A stretch of 64,000 bases of DNA, from contig NC_037590.1 of the NCBI RefSeq assembly GCF_003073045.1, positions 9,443,042 to 9,507,041 of the forward strand, read 5' to 3'. The first letter of the stretch is position 1. Each line of letters starts with the position of its first letter. The stretch comes from Pomacea canaliculata. Lineage: Eukaryota; Mollusca; Gastropoda; Architaenioglossa; Ampullariidae. A model generated the notes under the pieces. That model was not told the origin of the DNA. It saw nothing but the letters and a program-made list of their open reading frames with translations, and ran no database searches. A program made the translations under genes and the position numbers. Shown piece after piece: positions 35,093-49,400 of the stretch.

Positions 35093-36230
35093 ACGTCGTC
35101 CGTGTGACGTGACTGGTATTCAGCAAGTGGCCATCTCTAGGATCGACATGTTCCTCGGGCAATGTCACTTGACAAATAAAGACTACTTTAGCTGTCCTGT
35201 CTGTTAATCATGTGGTAGCAAATCGAGGTGTCCACAGATGCGGAAGAAATGTCAATGGAAGTACAGACTTCCACAAATACCCAATGAAAATTACTATCAT
35301 TAGAACAAGCATCCAGCAGTACAGATTTCCTTAAGTACACAATAGAAATTAGCGCTCGACCAGACCTTCAGTAGCACAGACATACAGCTGGAATGAAAAT
35401 AGATGTACGACACACTGAAGTCAATAAATGCTTATATGGCTTTATTATTTAACACAACAAAAAGCGTCAAATGTGATTTTCCACTATTCTGTATCACCAG
35501 TTCCAATTCTCATCGCACTATGATTACTTTCATAAATAAAATGTAATTAATCTTAATTCAAAATAAATAAGATCTTTGTAAAACAGCTTTGTGAAAAAAT
35601 CTGTGAACATGAAATGTAACTGAGGTAATTAATTTCAAAATTATACACATCCTTCTACTTTTTTGCAAGCTTTTGCTTGTTGATTGAAAAAACTAAACAG
35701 TGATCATAATATAAAAAACATCAGTGATTACTTCTGTAAGTTCTGTTAACAAAATGTGTTTCATTTGTATCAAATCTTAACATGCACAAAAATATAAATG
35801 AACTGATCTTCATTTGCCTCATAACAATAAAGAACAAAAATGAACCCAAAGATAACTCATTTTGTTGACACTAAACATTACCAGTTTTGCATGATGCACA
35901 TGTATAAATGTGAAAGCAGATTTCACATGCTTAGAGTCATTTATTGAGCTGGTATATGTTCGTTCAAGTCAGATTTTGGAACAAATTGTAAGCAAAAGTA
36001 TGCAGGACAACATTAAATGAGTGTTGTGGATAATAGTTATATCAGTAAAAGTGCCGAGGCAACAGAACAAATATCAATTTTAGTTAGGACTTACTTTAAG
36101 AAAATAAATGATTAGGCAATAACTATAAACTATAAAGCCTCATTATTTAGCAAATATTCCTCGCATGATGTGATATTGTTTTTTCCTGTGAGGATGATAA
36201 GCTCATAGTTTCTGAACACCCCTGTATGGA
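35093..36230. other. Spacer downstream of DNMT3
   Basis: AT-rich sequence containing the probable 3' UTR of the minus-strand DNMT3 gene. No gene or clear element recognised. Confidence 0.5.
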
Positions 36231-36435
36231 GTGATCACTCCAGCACAGCCCCAGCATCCAAAAAATATGACTGCAACCTTAAGAACATGGCAACTGGTCC
36301 TGATTCCATCTGATACTCCTGGCAAACTTCTATTGTTTTTGGCTGGACACATGCAGTAAGAATGTTATAGTCTCTCCTGTAACCACTGCACCTTTGTGAA
36401 ATGCAGCTGTGGAGACTGAATTGGTTGCACGTGAG

Positions 36436-39400
36436 TCAGGCAAGTTTGCCTGACAAGTTCTTAACTGATCGCTTCCTCAATCTTTGTAGCCATTGGTTTC
36501 GAACAATCTCTCTGTCGTCCCAAGTTTCTTCACCCAATACAAATCCATCTGACAAGATGTTACCAAAACCATTTGGCAGAGAAGTGTCCACAAAAGGAAT
36601 TTTTGCAGAAAATGTGTTTATATATCCGGAGCTACATGTCTTCTGCCGCTTGCGTCCCCTTCTTGCAGTGTTTGGAGTTCTAGAGCATCTCTTCTGTCCC
36701 CATTCCTTGAGTGTTGTCATAGTTGGGGTTTGCTTCTTCTCCCAAGAAGCACCAATATGTTCTTCTGAATTTGAAAATGAGCTCATACTTGAAGTTTCTT
36801 CCCCTGTATTGTAAGTTCTTAAGTTCTCTTCCACAGAGTAGTATTTTTGGGTGTTGCCCAGTCTCTGACTCCTCTCAAAAACATTTTCAGACAGTTCTGT
36901 CATCTCTTCACTTGTAACTGGCGGTGCTCTAGTTATAATGCTTTTTAACAAAGAACTCATAATGAATCTGTTGGCTTTTCATCAATACACTCTTCCTGAG
37001 AACATCTGGAAACTAGGTTGCTGTCATTCATGAATGATGCAAAAATATCATCATGTTTGTGCTTTTTGCTTGCATTCACAGGACAAAATTCTTTGGGTTT
37101 TATCTTTCTTACAGTGCATTGAACGAGCATCAATCATCTTTGTCTTCAAATCCTTCCCTTGCTTAGAGGTTTGGATGAGAGTGCTGCCATCTAGACCACT
37201 GCTTTGACATGTTTTCTCAGGGTGGATTTCTGCTTCTTCGTCACTTAAAGTAAGATCGCATGTGTCTTCTGGAATATTCCTTTCAGCATCATTGTTTTCT
37301 AAAAGAGATTTTAAATAGGAAATGGCATGAGCATTTACATCTGCCTGAAGATCCTCATCAACAATATCAAGGCTGGCATTTCCATTCTCAGAACATAGTA
37401 GAGGGTCCTTATGAGTTTGCAGAAGCTGAGTGTGCTCTGCTTGAAGTTTTTTCTGACTTGTATCTGGTTTGTTTGGCTGGACACATACAGTGATGTTGGT
37501 AGAGTTTGTCCTGAAAGTCTCATCTGTTTCAACAGGTTCAGTAACCACTGCACCTCTGTTAAATGTGGCTTCAGTATCTGGGCTGGCTGCACTCACTGCA
37601 GACAATTTTGTCCGTCCATGTACTTCTGACTTTCTCTTTCTTCCTAAGAAAGAGGTATGCTGTTCTCTCTTGTCTCTTGGAAAGATTATTTTTACAACCT
37701 ACATCACGTATTGCAGTCTCTAATGTTACACCTTTCTTGCAGTTTTTGAAGACAGTGCTATTATCTGAAGTGCTGTTTTCCTTGCGTTTTCCAAACATGA
37801 CTTTCTTCTTCTTCTTCATGTGTGTCTGCTGAAATATTTCCTACAGCATCACTGTTTACTAAAAACGATTTTAAATATGAAAGGACTTGATCCGCCTTAG
37901 ATACCTCATCAGCTTAGCAAGGCTGGCACTTCTGTTCATGGTGCTGTCATCAACTCTTCCATCTACATGGAGAAGATCACCACCATTTGTGTAGCTGTCA
38001 TTGCCGCCTGTGGTTACAGAGAGGCTGACAACTGGATCCTGGGCACTCTTTCTCCAGAAAACCTGTCCTAGCACAATAAAGGAACTCTCCTCATCATTTT
38101 CAATTTGACAGTCATCCTCCTCATTCACTGGGCAATGCTGGAGGTCACACTCAACATAATTCTGACTATAAAAGCAGTTTGCAGAACTGGAGTCAACATG
38201 AAGACATGGAGATAGCATGGTTACTCCATCCATACCCTCTGCCTGCCTCATACTGAGCTGCTGCTGAGAGCCCTGTTGTACCAAAGGGACATGTTCTGTT
38301 CTTGGATTAAAAATGCAATTTTCTCTGGAAGCAGGGATACTTACTATGTCTGGTCTCTCTGTGTTCACTGCTGGTGTATCTTTCCATGATGCTGGATTTC
38401 TTCTCTGCTTGCAAACTGTGCATGCTTGCCTAGAATGTATGCATCAGGAAGAGAGTTTTCTTCAGGTTTATGCCCTATCATGTCAACTGTAACTACGGGC
38501 TTACTTTTCATGGGGATGACAAATTCTTTGAACAAAGACCTCTGTGATTCATCTCCATTCAAGTGTATTGAAGTTATCTGAACATCGTTTGCACCAACAG
38601 TGTGAGTCATGTGTGTATTGTCTAGCTGCTTGTGTTGTCCTAACACCCCAGGGTATGACTGGACTTTGCAGCCCTGACTCATCAGATTGGAACAACAGAG
38701 ACACAAGTTGGATGATTGTTTTGCTTCAAGGACACCATCTTTTTGACCCACCTCCCTTCGGTCCTGTTTATCTCCCCTTCTTGCCCACCTGTATTTATCT
38801 TCTTTGGTTCCCTGGTACCCATCATCTATGCCGGCCACCTCAGTATACTTAAAAGATCTCCCTGAATCTGTAGCATTTCCAAGCTCCAAAGCCATGGCGT
38901 TTTCATTAACTTCAAAAGGCCTCCATAACGTGTTGGATATATTTCCAGAAGAATTTCCTGCTCTGTTGGCTGTGCAAGATACACTGCCCAGAGTATTTTC
39001 TACTGTGCAACCAGACTCATCATTCTCTGAATCACTGACTACTTGATGGAAAGGGAAATAACAAGAATGAGTAACAGGACAAGCAGCATATTGGTACTTG
39101 TTACTTCATTCTGACCAGCACTCTGCAACACTGATGGCTGCACAATGAAATGTGATGTACTGCAACTTCTAACCGCTGGGACACTACCAGTGACATCATT
39201 ATGTTTTAGTGATGGCGAACATTCTCCACTTCTTCAATAGCTGGCTGTTGTTGTGCTTGAGAAATGGTAGTATTCTTTTTGCCACATCCAACAAAAGAAA
39301 AGGCATTCTGTCTTTGACAGGCATTCCTATGTGTGATCTGTGAATAATCTGCCCCTGAAGCACTGAAAGCTGTATTTTCATTCTCATGAAATTCAAAAGA

Positions 39401-40430
39401 TGAGAGATGATTTACTTTGGCTGAAGGGGAACTCGGTCACTTGGGGCTGAAAACCACTGGAAATTCTTGAAGCATGTGATACACATGTAAAGGCAGAATC
39501 TCTGTTGCAGTCTTCTCTGCAAGCTTGCGTGGTGGTGGTGATAGCCATTTGCTTTCAACACTGTTTACAACTGTTCTGCCCATGACCTCATTAGCTCTGA
39601 TCCCTACTTTTGATCCATCCACACATTCTACAAAATCATCTTCTGAGACAATTCTCATCATATCAGGCACTGCTGAGGCAACTGTTGTGTTTTTGTTTTT
39701 AACTGGCAGTTGTTTAAAAGAGGCATCTCCAGGAAAGATCTTCATAACTGATTTGCTGAATGACAGTGCGTCAGTCATGCCATCATCTGTGGCAGAAGGA
39801 ACAGTTGAAGCAAAACATTTAGGATCGCTTTTATCTACAGAAAGCTTCCCACACACTTTTTTGTGTGTGCGAATGTTTGAAATACAACAGGGGAGATCAC
39901 AAGAACTGGATGTTTCACTGCTAACAGGGATGCTCTCTGCAATTTCAGTATTTCTCACTGCAACGCTGTCTAAAGAAAACATCATGACTGAACTTCTGCA
40001 GATCCTGCACTTGTGCACACATTATTATAAGATGGCATCACATCAAGGGCAGACCTAGTGGTGATGGCAAGGCAGTCACAACAATCATCACCACTCTCTG
40101 TACCAGAGGAACCTGCAACAATCAGACGCTCTCCCACATTTTTACCACATATTTCTAAGCAGAATTTTGATTTCTCTTTATGAGAGGAATTGATCTGTTC
40201 TGAACCAATGGCAGGCTGGTCTGAATCATATTCTTCAGGTGTGACTTTGACTCTAACCCTACCTGTGCTTACTGCATCATCAGAACTTGAAACTGACATA
40301 AAGGTGGTGTCAGCAGAGTCAGATAATGCTGGGGCTGTAGTCACTGGCTGGACAGTGCAAGACTTAGAGGGCGTTATGCAGGCAGCATCGGATGTTGAAG
40401 CAAAAAAGCTGGTCAGGGGTCGGAGGATCT
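36436..40430 (-). other. DNMT3: DNMT3 last-exon C-terminal extension (Ser/Thr-rich, repeat-bearing)
   Basis: DNMT3 proteins normally stop about ten residues after the [10 protein letters not shown]-type motif. Here the exon stays coding-like for 4 kb more. Open stretches follow one another on the same strand: 39982-40500, 39199-40018 (one internal stop), about 38365-39050, 37871-38390, 37571-37900, 37051-37605, 36436-36960. Residues across each break read on in composition (Ser, Thr, Asp, Glu, Asn, isolated Cys). Roughly seven or eight frame or stop breaks separate them. There is an internal duplication: [15 protein letters not shown] (about 37860) against [15 protein letters not shown] (about 37290). 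A further copy of [10 protein letters not shown] appears as GAVVTGETI near 36385, beyond the last open frame. No known domain seen. Either a real extension hit by indel errors, or an extension decaying after the core lost need of it. Confidence 0.7.
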
Positions 40431-43400
40431 GAGCAACGACAGGGACACTCCATGATCTTCCCAGAAGGACACGTCGTTTGCTTGGACTGATATTGCCCAC
40501 ATCGGTATAGTGGCAAGGAAAACCAAACAGCCTGAAATACAGACAAGTGAGGCCAGAACTAAGATATAAAGAACAGATTAAAAATCATAACCAGTTCGGA
40601 AGGCAATGATTACAGAAACCAAGATATAAAGAATATAATCAGATTAAAAATCGCGATCAATTAGAAAGACACCAAAAGGCTTAAATCTTGCTGAAAGAGG
40701 TACATATATACATCACAATGAATCTGTACTATTTCCAAAAGGATGTTGGATACCTGACGTACATGCCACACACACATATATGCACCTACATACATACGTA
40801 TCAGTGTATGCATGAACACAATCACCATACAGTTGTTACAAATAGAAAGACTTAGCCTCTGCAGTATATAACTATGCAGAACACGTCCAAACTGACCTCT
40901 CTAGCTCTGAAATCCACATGCCGTCATCGTTCCCACCCATGGAGACAGGCAAGATGTTCCTGCTGTGGGCCTTGTAGCAGGCTATTGGGGTTGGTTGTCA
41001 TAGTTCGCAGGTGCTGGACCTTGGCTATCCGCTGGCACTTCTTATGAAGGATGCTGTCCAGATTCTGAGGTTGCTGGAGAACAGGGTGACACTTCAGGAG
41101 TGCTGCCAAGAATAGAATTAAACAGGCCTGACTGTTTATGATGTACAGCCAAATTTTATAGACAACAGAACACATAAGTAAAACCATCAGGCATATGCAA
41201 GCATACAATATACCCACGCTTGCTGGTGTGGAAATTTTTCAGTGCATTTGTACCCTCATAAATTTTGCATGATGCTGCATTTTTAATGTGTATATGCTGA
41301 ATTAAGATTTTACAATTCTTCACATCAGTGGGATGCTAGAGGCCAGAGAATGACATAAATAAAAATGACTGCATATGATAATTTGCATTTTTGCAAGAAT
41401 TTACAGCCCTGGGATACGACTCATACTTCACCAAGTCAATACCTCTCTCAGAATGTAGACATGCTTGCCTCTGCCAACCCCTAGCTTGTTCTATTCTCAT
41501 ATGACATCCCCTAGCCAATTCTGTCCTCACGACATCCCCTATAAAAAAGATGCCATACCATTCCCCGACCCCCCTGATTAAAAAAAAAAAACACCTGGAA
41601 CTGTACTGTAGGAATGCTGTATTATTGTGAAACATGCACAATCTTGAATCTTGTTGTAATAATACAATGTGAGAATGTTACACTTCAGCTTAGTTCTACT
41701 ACCTGTATAACCCTGGAATGTTGCCCCAGAAGAAGCGGGTTCGTGTTTGAGCAGAGAAGTGTTTGGCATCCCAAACTGCTGGCTGGCACTAAAAATTATT
41801 CATTTCACGCTTAGCTTTAAGCACATATTACTCTGTAGCTAGAACCACACAAGCAATTGAATGTTCATTCCATCTAAAGTTCAGGAAGTTTCTTGGAAAG
41901 GGTTTAAAATGTGGAGTTCATGCATACAAGACTCTTGTTTCCATATTATTTTTTTTTTTCCCAAATGGGGAAATGTGAAGGCAGAAGCATGTTATTTCAA
42001 GATAAACATTTGCCTTCTGGTAATGTAACTATCTTGTCCCATAATAATATAAATAAGTAATCTGGGATATTAGGTTTTAATTTACTTAAGTAACAAGAGC
42101 TCACCTCTAAGAAACATGAAATGAAGTTGCGATGAATTAGTTTCATGGAAGCTACGTTTTCAAAAAGCCAAAAGAGATGAGTAGGTCCATTTACTGACTG
42201 CAGTATTGTCTTCACACGATAGAAGTGAAAGAACAAAACACCACTTCCATCTGTAAACACAACAATACCCGAGAATGTATGAAAATTTGATAGGAGTATA
42301 AAAAAAACTTAAGGCCCCAAAACTTGAAACCATATAATTGTAATTGTCTGTTGTATGTACAGAACACATTTACAGCAGACAGTGAGCTTACTTCCCTTTT
42401 CATTTAAGCAGGCAGCCAGAATTAGCACACTGAGTATCTTTAATGTCCTGACAAGGAGAGAAGGATGAGAATTGCTGTCACTGGGACACTGCTTCCAGCA
42501 TTTACAGAAGCAAAAGCTCTCAAAAGTAAAGGTAAAGGTCAGTCTCATTACCTTTTTCGGATCGTTAGGGAAGTGTTAGAGATCTCTCTTTTCTTGTGGC
42601 AGCTTCTAAGTGAAAGGGAGGGCCCATACCCTCTCCTTTTCTGCCTTCCTTTCCCCAACCCTCTATAGAGTAAGGTACCCATTCCTGCCAGTTGGGCTGA
42701 CTGTGGGAATTAAGCTGCACTAACATGGGTATCAAACTGACGCACCTCTTCAACTCAGATGTCAGTGCTCTAGCCACTCAGCTGTTTGCTCTCCCAAGCA
42801 ACATGAAGACCTGTAAACTTACCAATGTCAAACCCCCTTCGTGCAGGATTGGCCATTGACAACTCATTGCAAGGTGATCCACCAATCAGGAGATCTATTG
42901 GAGCAATTTCCTTTAGCTAATGTTAGAAAAAGAAAAAAAAAAATGGCTACAGAAAGCAAACATGCAACCTGTAAAGCATCTGAAAGACTGGCACAAATTA
43001 AAGTCGCACACAAAAGACTATGGCACAATTTATACGTCACAGAATTGCTTGCCAGCTGCAAAATAACAATGCAACTGATTCAAATGAAAAGTCAATCAGA
43101 TCTTTCTGTCTCTTCAGATTGCTCTCTGTAGTGGTCAGTAGTGGAAGGTTTGCACAGCGCTCCTATAATCATTTGTCCCAATTGTCTCTTATAGAAATGC
43201 AATATGAGTGATGACAAGCGGCACTAACAAAGCAGGGTGAGAGTGCATGTATGCAATTAGAAACGTACATGTTTGGACCAGTTAAAAGTGTTGATACTGT
43301 ACTGAAGACACAAAAAATTGTAATTATAATGTAGCTATCTTTCAGTCCATTCCTCTGTGTTTTTCAGATTATTTTAACCCCTTTACAACTTACAGACTAC

Positions 43401-46400
43401 AAGTGTATGTTGAATGTATAGTAGAATGGATGAGAACATTAGACGGGAAAAGGTTAACCGCAAGATGAAAGTGTTCGGAGTACCTGGTTCAATAGTAGAT
43501 TTTTGGCGGGAACAAGGTAGAAAATTTACTCAGGCCTGGAATAGTGAAGAAAGAAGACGTGCTGGAGTCAAGACATGTAAATCTCCCTAGCTGAAATTAC
43601 ATAGTAGACCAGGGTAGTGTCCATCATACTGGATGCAGCGCAGTACTGACCCCTTGTGGATTAACCTTGCCTAGACGAGGTATAACATCTTTTTGTGCTA
43701 TTGCTTATGGAATTGTAATAGGACTCACATAGGTTTCAAAGTTGTAAACACAAACATGACAGAAAGATGTGGGGATTGGAGAGTATGGTTTAGAATAGTA
43801 GCATAGTGTAAACTAGAGTTACAAGTTTTAATTGCATGGGCTGGTCCAGCACCCAAAAGCACTTCGGCTAGGAGCACCATTAGCCCCATGATGTCAACAC
43901 AGAGTACCTCTGCTGTGACCCAGGAAATTGCCTCACTGACACGGCTAGCGTGTACGGCATTTGCGTTGTCAACTGCTGAGTTATGCGGAGCGCCAAAAAT
44001 TCTTACCCCTAACCCTCAGGAAAGGATCAACCGTTTCTATGGGAAGTGTATTTATGTTATATGTGGATTCTAGTTGGCTGAAGATGTGGTGGGTGACACC
44101 CTAAGATAGTGGGCAGTGAGCTGGGAGTAACATTCATAATGACTGCTAGAGCGGTTATTAGATAACTGAACCGGAACATTGAACTGGAACCTAATTGGTA
44201 AACAGTACTATGAGAGTGCGAAAGTGTATAATCTTCATACTTTGAAAGTAAGATGTGACTATGCTGAGACTAATCGTGGGGAGTGCCCTGAACGTCAACT
44301 TTGCATACATCGTTTAGATTTTCGTCGCCTTTAGAACGCTGTTTTGAAGCGAATTATGAACCAGTATTTGTTTTGTGGTCTGTAAAGTCCTGAGCTGCTG
44401 AATAAAGAAATGAACCTGATTTGGGCAGCCTCAGGCAATTGTTTTGTTGTGTGTTGAAAGAATGCGCAATTGTCTGGCAAGAGTGTGTTGTGACACATAC
44501 TTGAGACCTAGAAAGTTTACAATATCATAAAAGTACTGTGGATGGTTTACCACTGATCTTGTAATTTTGGTCACATCCCCCAGCTGACAGATCGTCTGTC
44601 CATGATTGGCTTGCGAAATCAACATTGCTCCTTCATCTGTCTCACTTGCAAAGTAGGCATCAATATGAAGTCCCACAGAGTCCAAAGCCACTTTACCTAT
44701 TAGTTTCACAAAACAATGCAATGCAGCAGATAAATCTGTTTTAAATATCTTTGTTAACAAATCTGAATTATCTAAAGATAATAAGATTAAAATCTTTCAA
44801 GTATGTTTCATTTTGAAGATTCATGGATTTTGCTATAGAACAGTGAAAATTGGTGTAAATGTGTCACTATACTGAAATATATTAAATCATTATGTTTGTA
44901 ACTTTAATATATAAATAAATTACTTTTCTGCTTTAAAAATCTAGTGCTGCAGCATTTACATACCAGTCCCCAAGCCATCAAAAAGGCTCAAAACACGAAG
45001 TGGTCTGCGTTTTTTCAGATACTCCAAATCTGGAACCTGAAAAAAATTAAGCAATAATGTCACATCTTTATGACACTAACTCAGGTCATCCGATTACTGG
45101 TGGCTGATTTATTTCATAGGAAAGTGCTTCTATCTAGTGATTATTTCCCACATCACAGGCAAAAGGGTAATGAGAAGAAACCCATCACCAGCCCTGTGAG
45201 CAAGTCCCTCATCCAGAGAAAAATTTGTGCTCCAACAATAGATTTGAACAATACATCTTCACTTTCCCGGTGGTTAATGTTATACCCTTATGCTACATGC
45301 TTCCCCACCACTGTCCGCTTAATTCAGTCATTCGTCCCCTTGAATGGAACCATTAAATTGGGGTAAAGCACATGGACAGAGTCAGTAGCTGACACTGCTT
45401 GTCACTTACCTGTTGATGGTGAGCAGGTCCTGCACAGGACATTGAGTTCACTCTGGAATTAAGTGCTACATAACATTTGTAAGCTAGTTCTTCCTTAGGC
45501 CATGACGGTATCAACCTCCTTACAATGTACTCTTGAAGAAAGGTTTTCGACAAAAGTTCTGCTAAGCCACATGGCCAAACCAGACCAGCTTATGCCACTT
45601 GACTGGTGCAAGTAGGGATTCCTGGATCCTACAAGTTTGGTGACAGCATTTCATACAAAGTCACTGATTTTATGTTCCTTATACAAGATTCAGAGCAGCT
45701 TCCTCATGCACCTGTTCTGAAAAAGCCTGGACTTCTACTCTTCTGTGTTGTTAAGAAGGCTTTATGTTCCCATACGTAAAGCAGGAGCGGTACTTATATG
45801 GATTTTACTTTGTAATAAACCAGATCTTATGGCTACACCACACCCTGTCCAGCCCAGGCACTGTCGCTGTTGCTGCAGGATCATGGAAGGGGTGGATCCC
45901 AAATATTTAAAACTGCTTATGTCTTCAAGCTGTACTGCTTTATTACTGAACTATATGATCAGCAAGAAGTACTCTAAGGCAGAGGTGACTATATATATAT
46001 TAAACAAGTCTAACACATCATATGAGTAGTCCCGCAAGAATCTAATGCACTGAAGATAACAGACTAGCTAATATCAGGTTTTTAAAAGTTCTGACCATCA
46101 GAATACTGATGCTCCTCCCATGTTCCTTTAAATGTTACTCATATCAAAGTCTAATCAGCATCTACTTAGAATAAAATGAAATAAAAATTAAATTTAGCTG
46201 TAGTAGTGATATAATTCTGTAAAACTCTTTTCTTCTGGTGATTTAGTTTTGACTAGCAGAGTAAACCCATACAAAGGCCAGATAAAACAAAAAAGTGACA
46301 ATTCCCCTGAAAGAAAAAAAGTGTAATTGACGTATATGAGCAACTCACATGCACAGTGCATCCTGTGTCAAAAAAGACAACTATTTTCTCCTTCCAGTTT

Positions 46401-49400
46401 AGACGAGCCTTGAAAAGCCCATGAGAGTCTTTAGAATGGGGACAGCACAAAAAGCACTCCCATGTACTTGCCTTCTGAACCTGAAAGCAACAGCATGTTA
46501 AATGACCAATTTATTTTATAAAATAAGTCATATTCATGTACAAGGGTACTCACAAGGAAGAGCATATCATCTCCTCTTGACAATGTACTTAAATAAAGTT
46601 AAAAGAGTGCATGATCAGTGTATACAGTGTATGCAGATTTCTCCTCCAAAAACAAATTATTATTACTGAACGCCACAAACTGTAAAAAGACAAAATAATG
46701 TATGGTCTTCCACTTACTTGTTCAAGCACAGAAGAGCCTCCAATTTCATCCACACATGGAATGCAGTACACTCTAAGACATAACATAGAAGCTTTATAAA
46801 AGAATGGTTTTGCTGTCATATAATTTAAGAGGAATATACAAGGCAATGTATTTGCCTTCAGGGAAAAATTTCTCAAAGGATGACATATGTATGTACATGT
46901 GCACCATATACATGTGACAGAGATTTATATACTCTTTTTTATTGCTAACTTTGCTTCAGTACCCGCTTCTTACCCAGCCAGCTCAAAAGACTTTTTCTTG
47001 GCAGCATGTATTTTATCTTTTTATTTAATGATCTTCTGTTAATTTAATTTGACATTTTTTCATCTTATGAGCATGTTTTCTTTTAAAGCCCCTTGTGATG
47101 AGTCCTAAACAAAATTCATATGTGCTTTCTTCCCTATCCTGCCCCCACAGCATCTGCTTACCGTCCACAGTCCTTGACATCACAGACAAAAGTTTCCCAG
47201 AAGCACCACACACTGTGCAGTTTGCCTGCATTCATATTCAGAAATTGTAGATAAAGGGAAGTGTCTATATGTATTGTAGGCATAACAATGTAATTACCTC
47301 GATACTTAGCGACAATATTATGAGCTATGACAATGTTATGATGCTAAACCATCATATAAACAAAACAAAATTCTCATGCAACTAAGCACCTCACAAAAAG
47401 CACAAACTGGAGTGGAAATTAAAAGCATGTAATAAAGATAAAAATGAAGATTAAAGCTGTACTTACATAGCCACCATCATCACCAATGGCATAGAATGTC
47501 TCCTGTAAGACTTCCTGAACATACAAAAACCACCTAAGAAATCTATCTTTGCTTTGCAGCATACCGAAGTATAAATGCATTATTCATATGCAATAAGTGT
47601 AATAATGTTATACTGTTGTAACATGCAAGTAGTATGTAATATGTAGCTACTAAGTATTAAGCTGTGTTTCCCATGATTCAGCAGATGTATCTGTGCAAAT
47701 CAGAAAATGATCAAATATTGATGCTACCTTGCATTTTGTACAGAGTCCTCCCTCAAAAAGTGGATGCTCACAACAGACTTTGCGACCAGCATCACAACAA
47801 CCAATGCACACATCTGAAACAATTTCTTCAGCTTTTAACTAATGAAAAAAGTTATTATTCTGTACTTTGGAAATTCAATATTCTATCCTCTCAGTTTGAT
47901 TGTTACTAAAGTGTCCTTAAACAAATTGCTTCAAACAATGAAACCCTGAAGCAATGGAGAAGCCGCCTTTGTTGAGTTTTCAGTGTTGTTTTATTATCAC
48001 AATACTTTCATGAGTCTGTTCCACAATTATCTTTGCTCTTATCACACATTTATTATTCAAGTCACCTATATTTCTTATGCCACTTTATTTTGTTGTTTAT
48101 TCTTTACTGTATAGTATTTTTTTACTTTGAAAAATATTTTAGCTTTATTTAAATTTATTTTTTAAGGTTCATGCCATCCATGGCATATCACCAAGTCTCG
48201 ACTCTCTGTATGTGATCTTGTACAAGCATGTCTCTTCACTCTGAAGTATTCACATTGTTGATATTACTATTACAAAGTTTTATTCTATATTATTGTGGTA
48301 CTTTTCTAAATTCCATCATCAGATAATAATTAAGGTGACCAGACGTCCCGCATTTGGCGGGACAGTCCCGCTTTTGACCTCGTGTCCCGCCTGAATATCT
48401 GTCCTCATCCATCAAATGTCCCGGTTGTCTTTAAAAATCACCTTTTTTCGGCGTTTTTTGACGGTGACGACACCATCATCGGCACGTGTCCCGCTTTCGG
48501 CCCCGAAACGTCTGGTCACCTAATAATAATGCACTTTACATCTTCATAATCATGCTGTGCAGACCTTAAGTGCTATTAAATGATGATGGTTTACAAGAAT
48601 AAGGTTAAGTACTTTTTGTACTAAAATAGTATATCGTACACATTCCTTGGCAAAATCTTCTCAAGTGAGCTACCTTACCAGCACAGATTTAAAGATGTAG
48701 CACAGCTTAATTATATGATGAGGTTAATTGATAAGTAAAAAAAGCAAATGTTGAAATTGTAAAAATCCTTAATATTCAATATTTCATTTAAACACTTGCT
48801 GATTACTTGCCTTCAATAGCTGTGTCACCTCTCCAAACAGCCTCTAGTGAACTTTCTGAAAAAAAAAAAATTGCTAAGGGAGATAAATAATAAGACCTCA
48901 CCTCAGGTTTCTGTGCTTCAAGGGGTATACTCAATTGCTCTTTAATCCTCCTCCATGCTCATAAGCACAGATATACATAAATGTATATACCAGATCAGCA
49001 TACAAAAATTATGTTCCATACATAGCATCCTAAAAAAGAGAGAATACACAAAACCAAAATGAAACTTAACCAGTCACATTTTTAATTTTTTTAGATAAAA
49101 AGGACATAAATTATGCCATTGCTTTATAAAGAAAAGAAGAATCTAATTCCTACTTAGTCCTAAATGTTGATGTTGAGTACTTATTTAAAAAACAAAGACC
49201 CAAAAAACAGCCAGACCTTTCTGAAACTCGTTTGGTATGTCTCTATCTTTAAGAGCTGCCTTCTTGCGAATATCCTCTCCAATGGCTGCTAAACGATCGG
49301 ATATGGCGTCTGAGAAGATTTTGTCTGTGTGCAATCAGAAAACTAAAACAAGACCTCCTCTATGTCTAATTTCTTGACATACAGACATATCTTCTAATTA

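Noticed and set aside
36436-40500. C-terminal open frames as separate unrelated genes
   Set aside because: They follow one another on one strand without splice sites or starts of their own, overlap by a few bases, and keep the same composition, so one broken long frame is more likely.
43380-44440. Possible solo LTR in a DNMT3 intron
   Set aside because: An aataaa signal and changed texture are present, but I could not find matching TG/CA ends or a target duplication.
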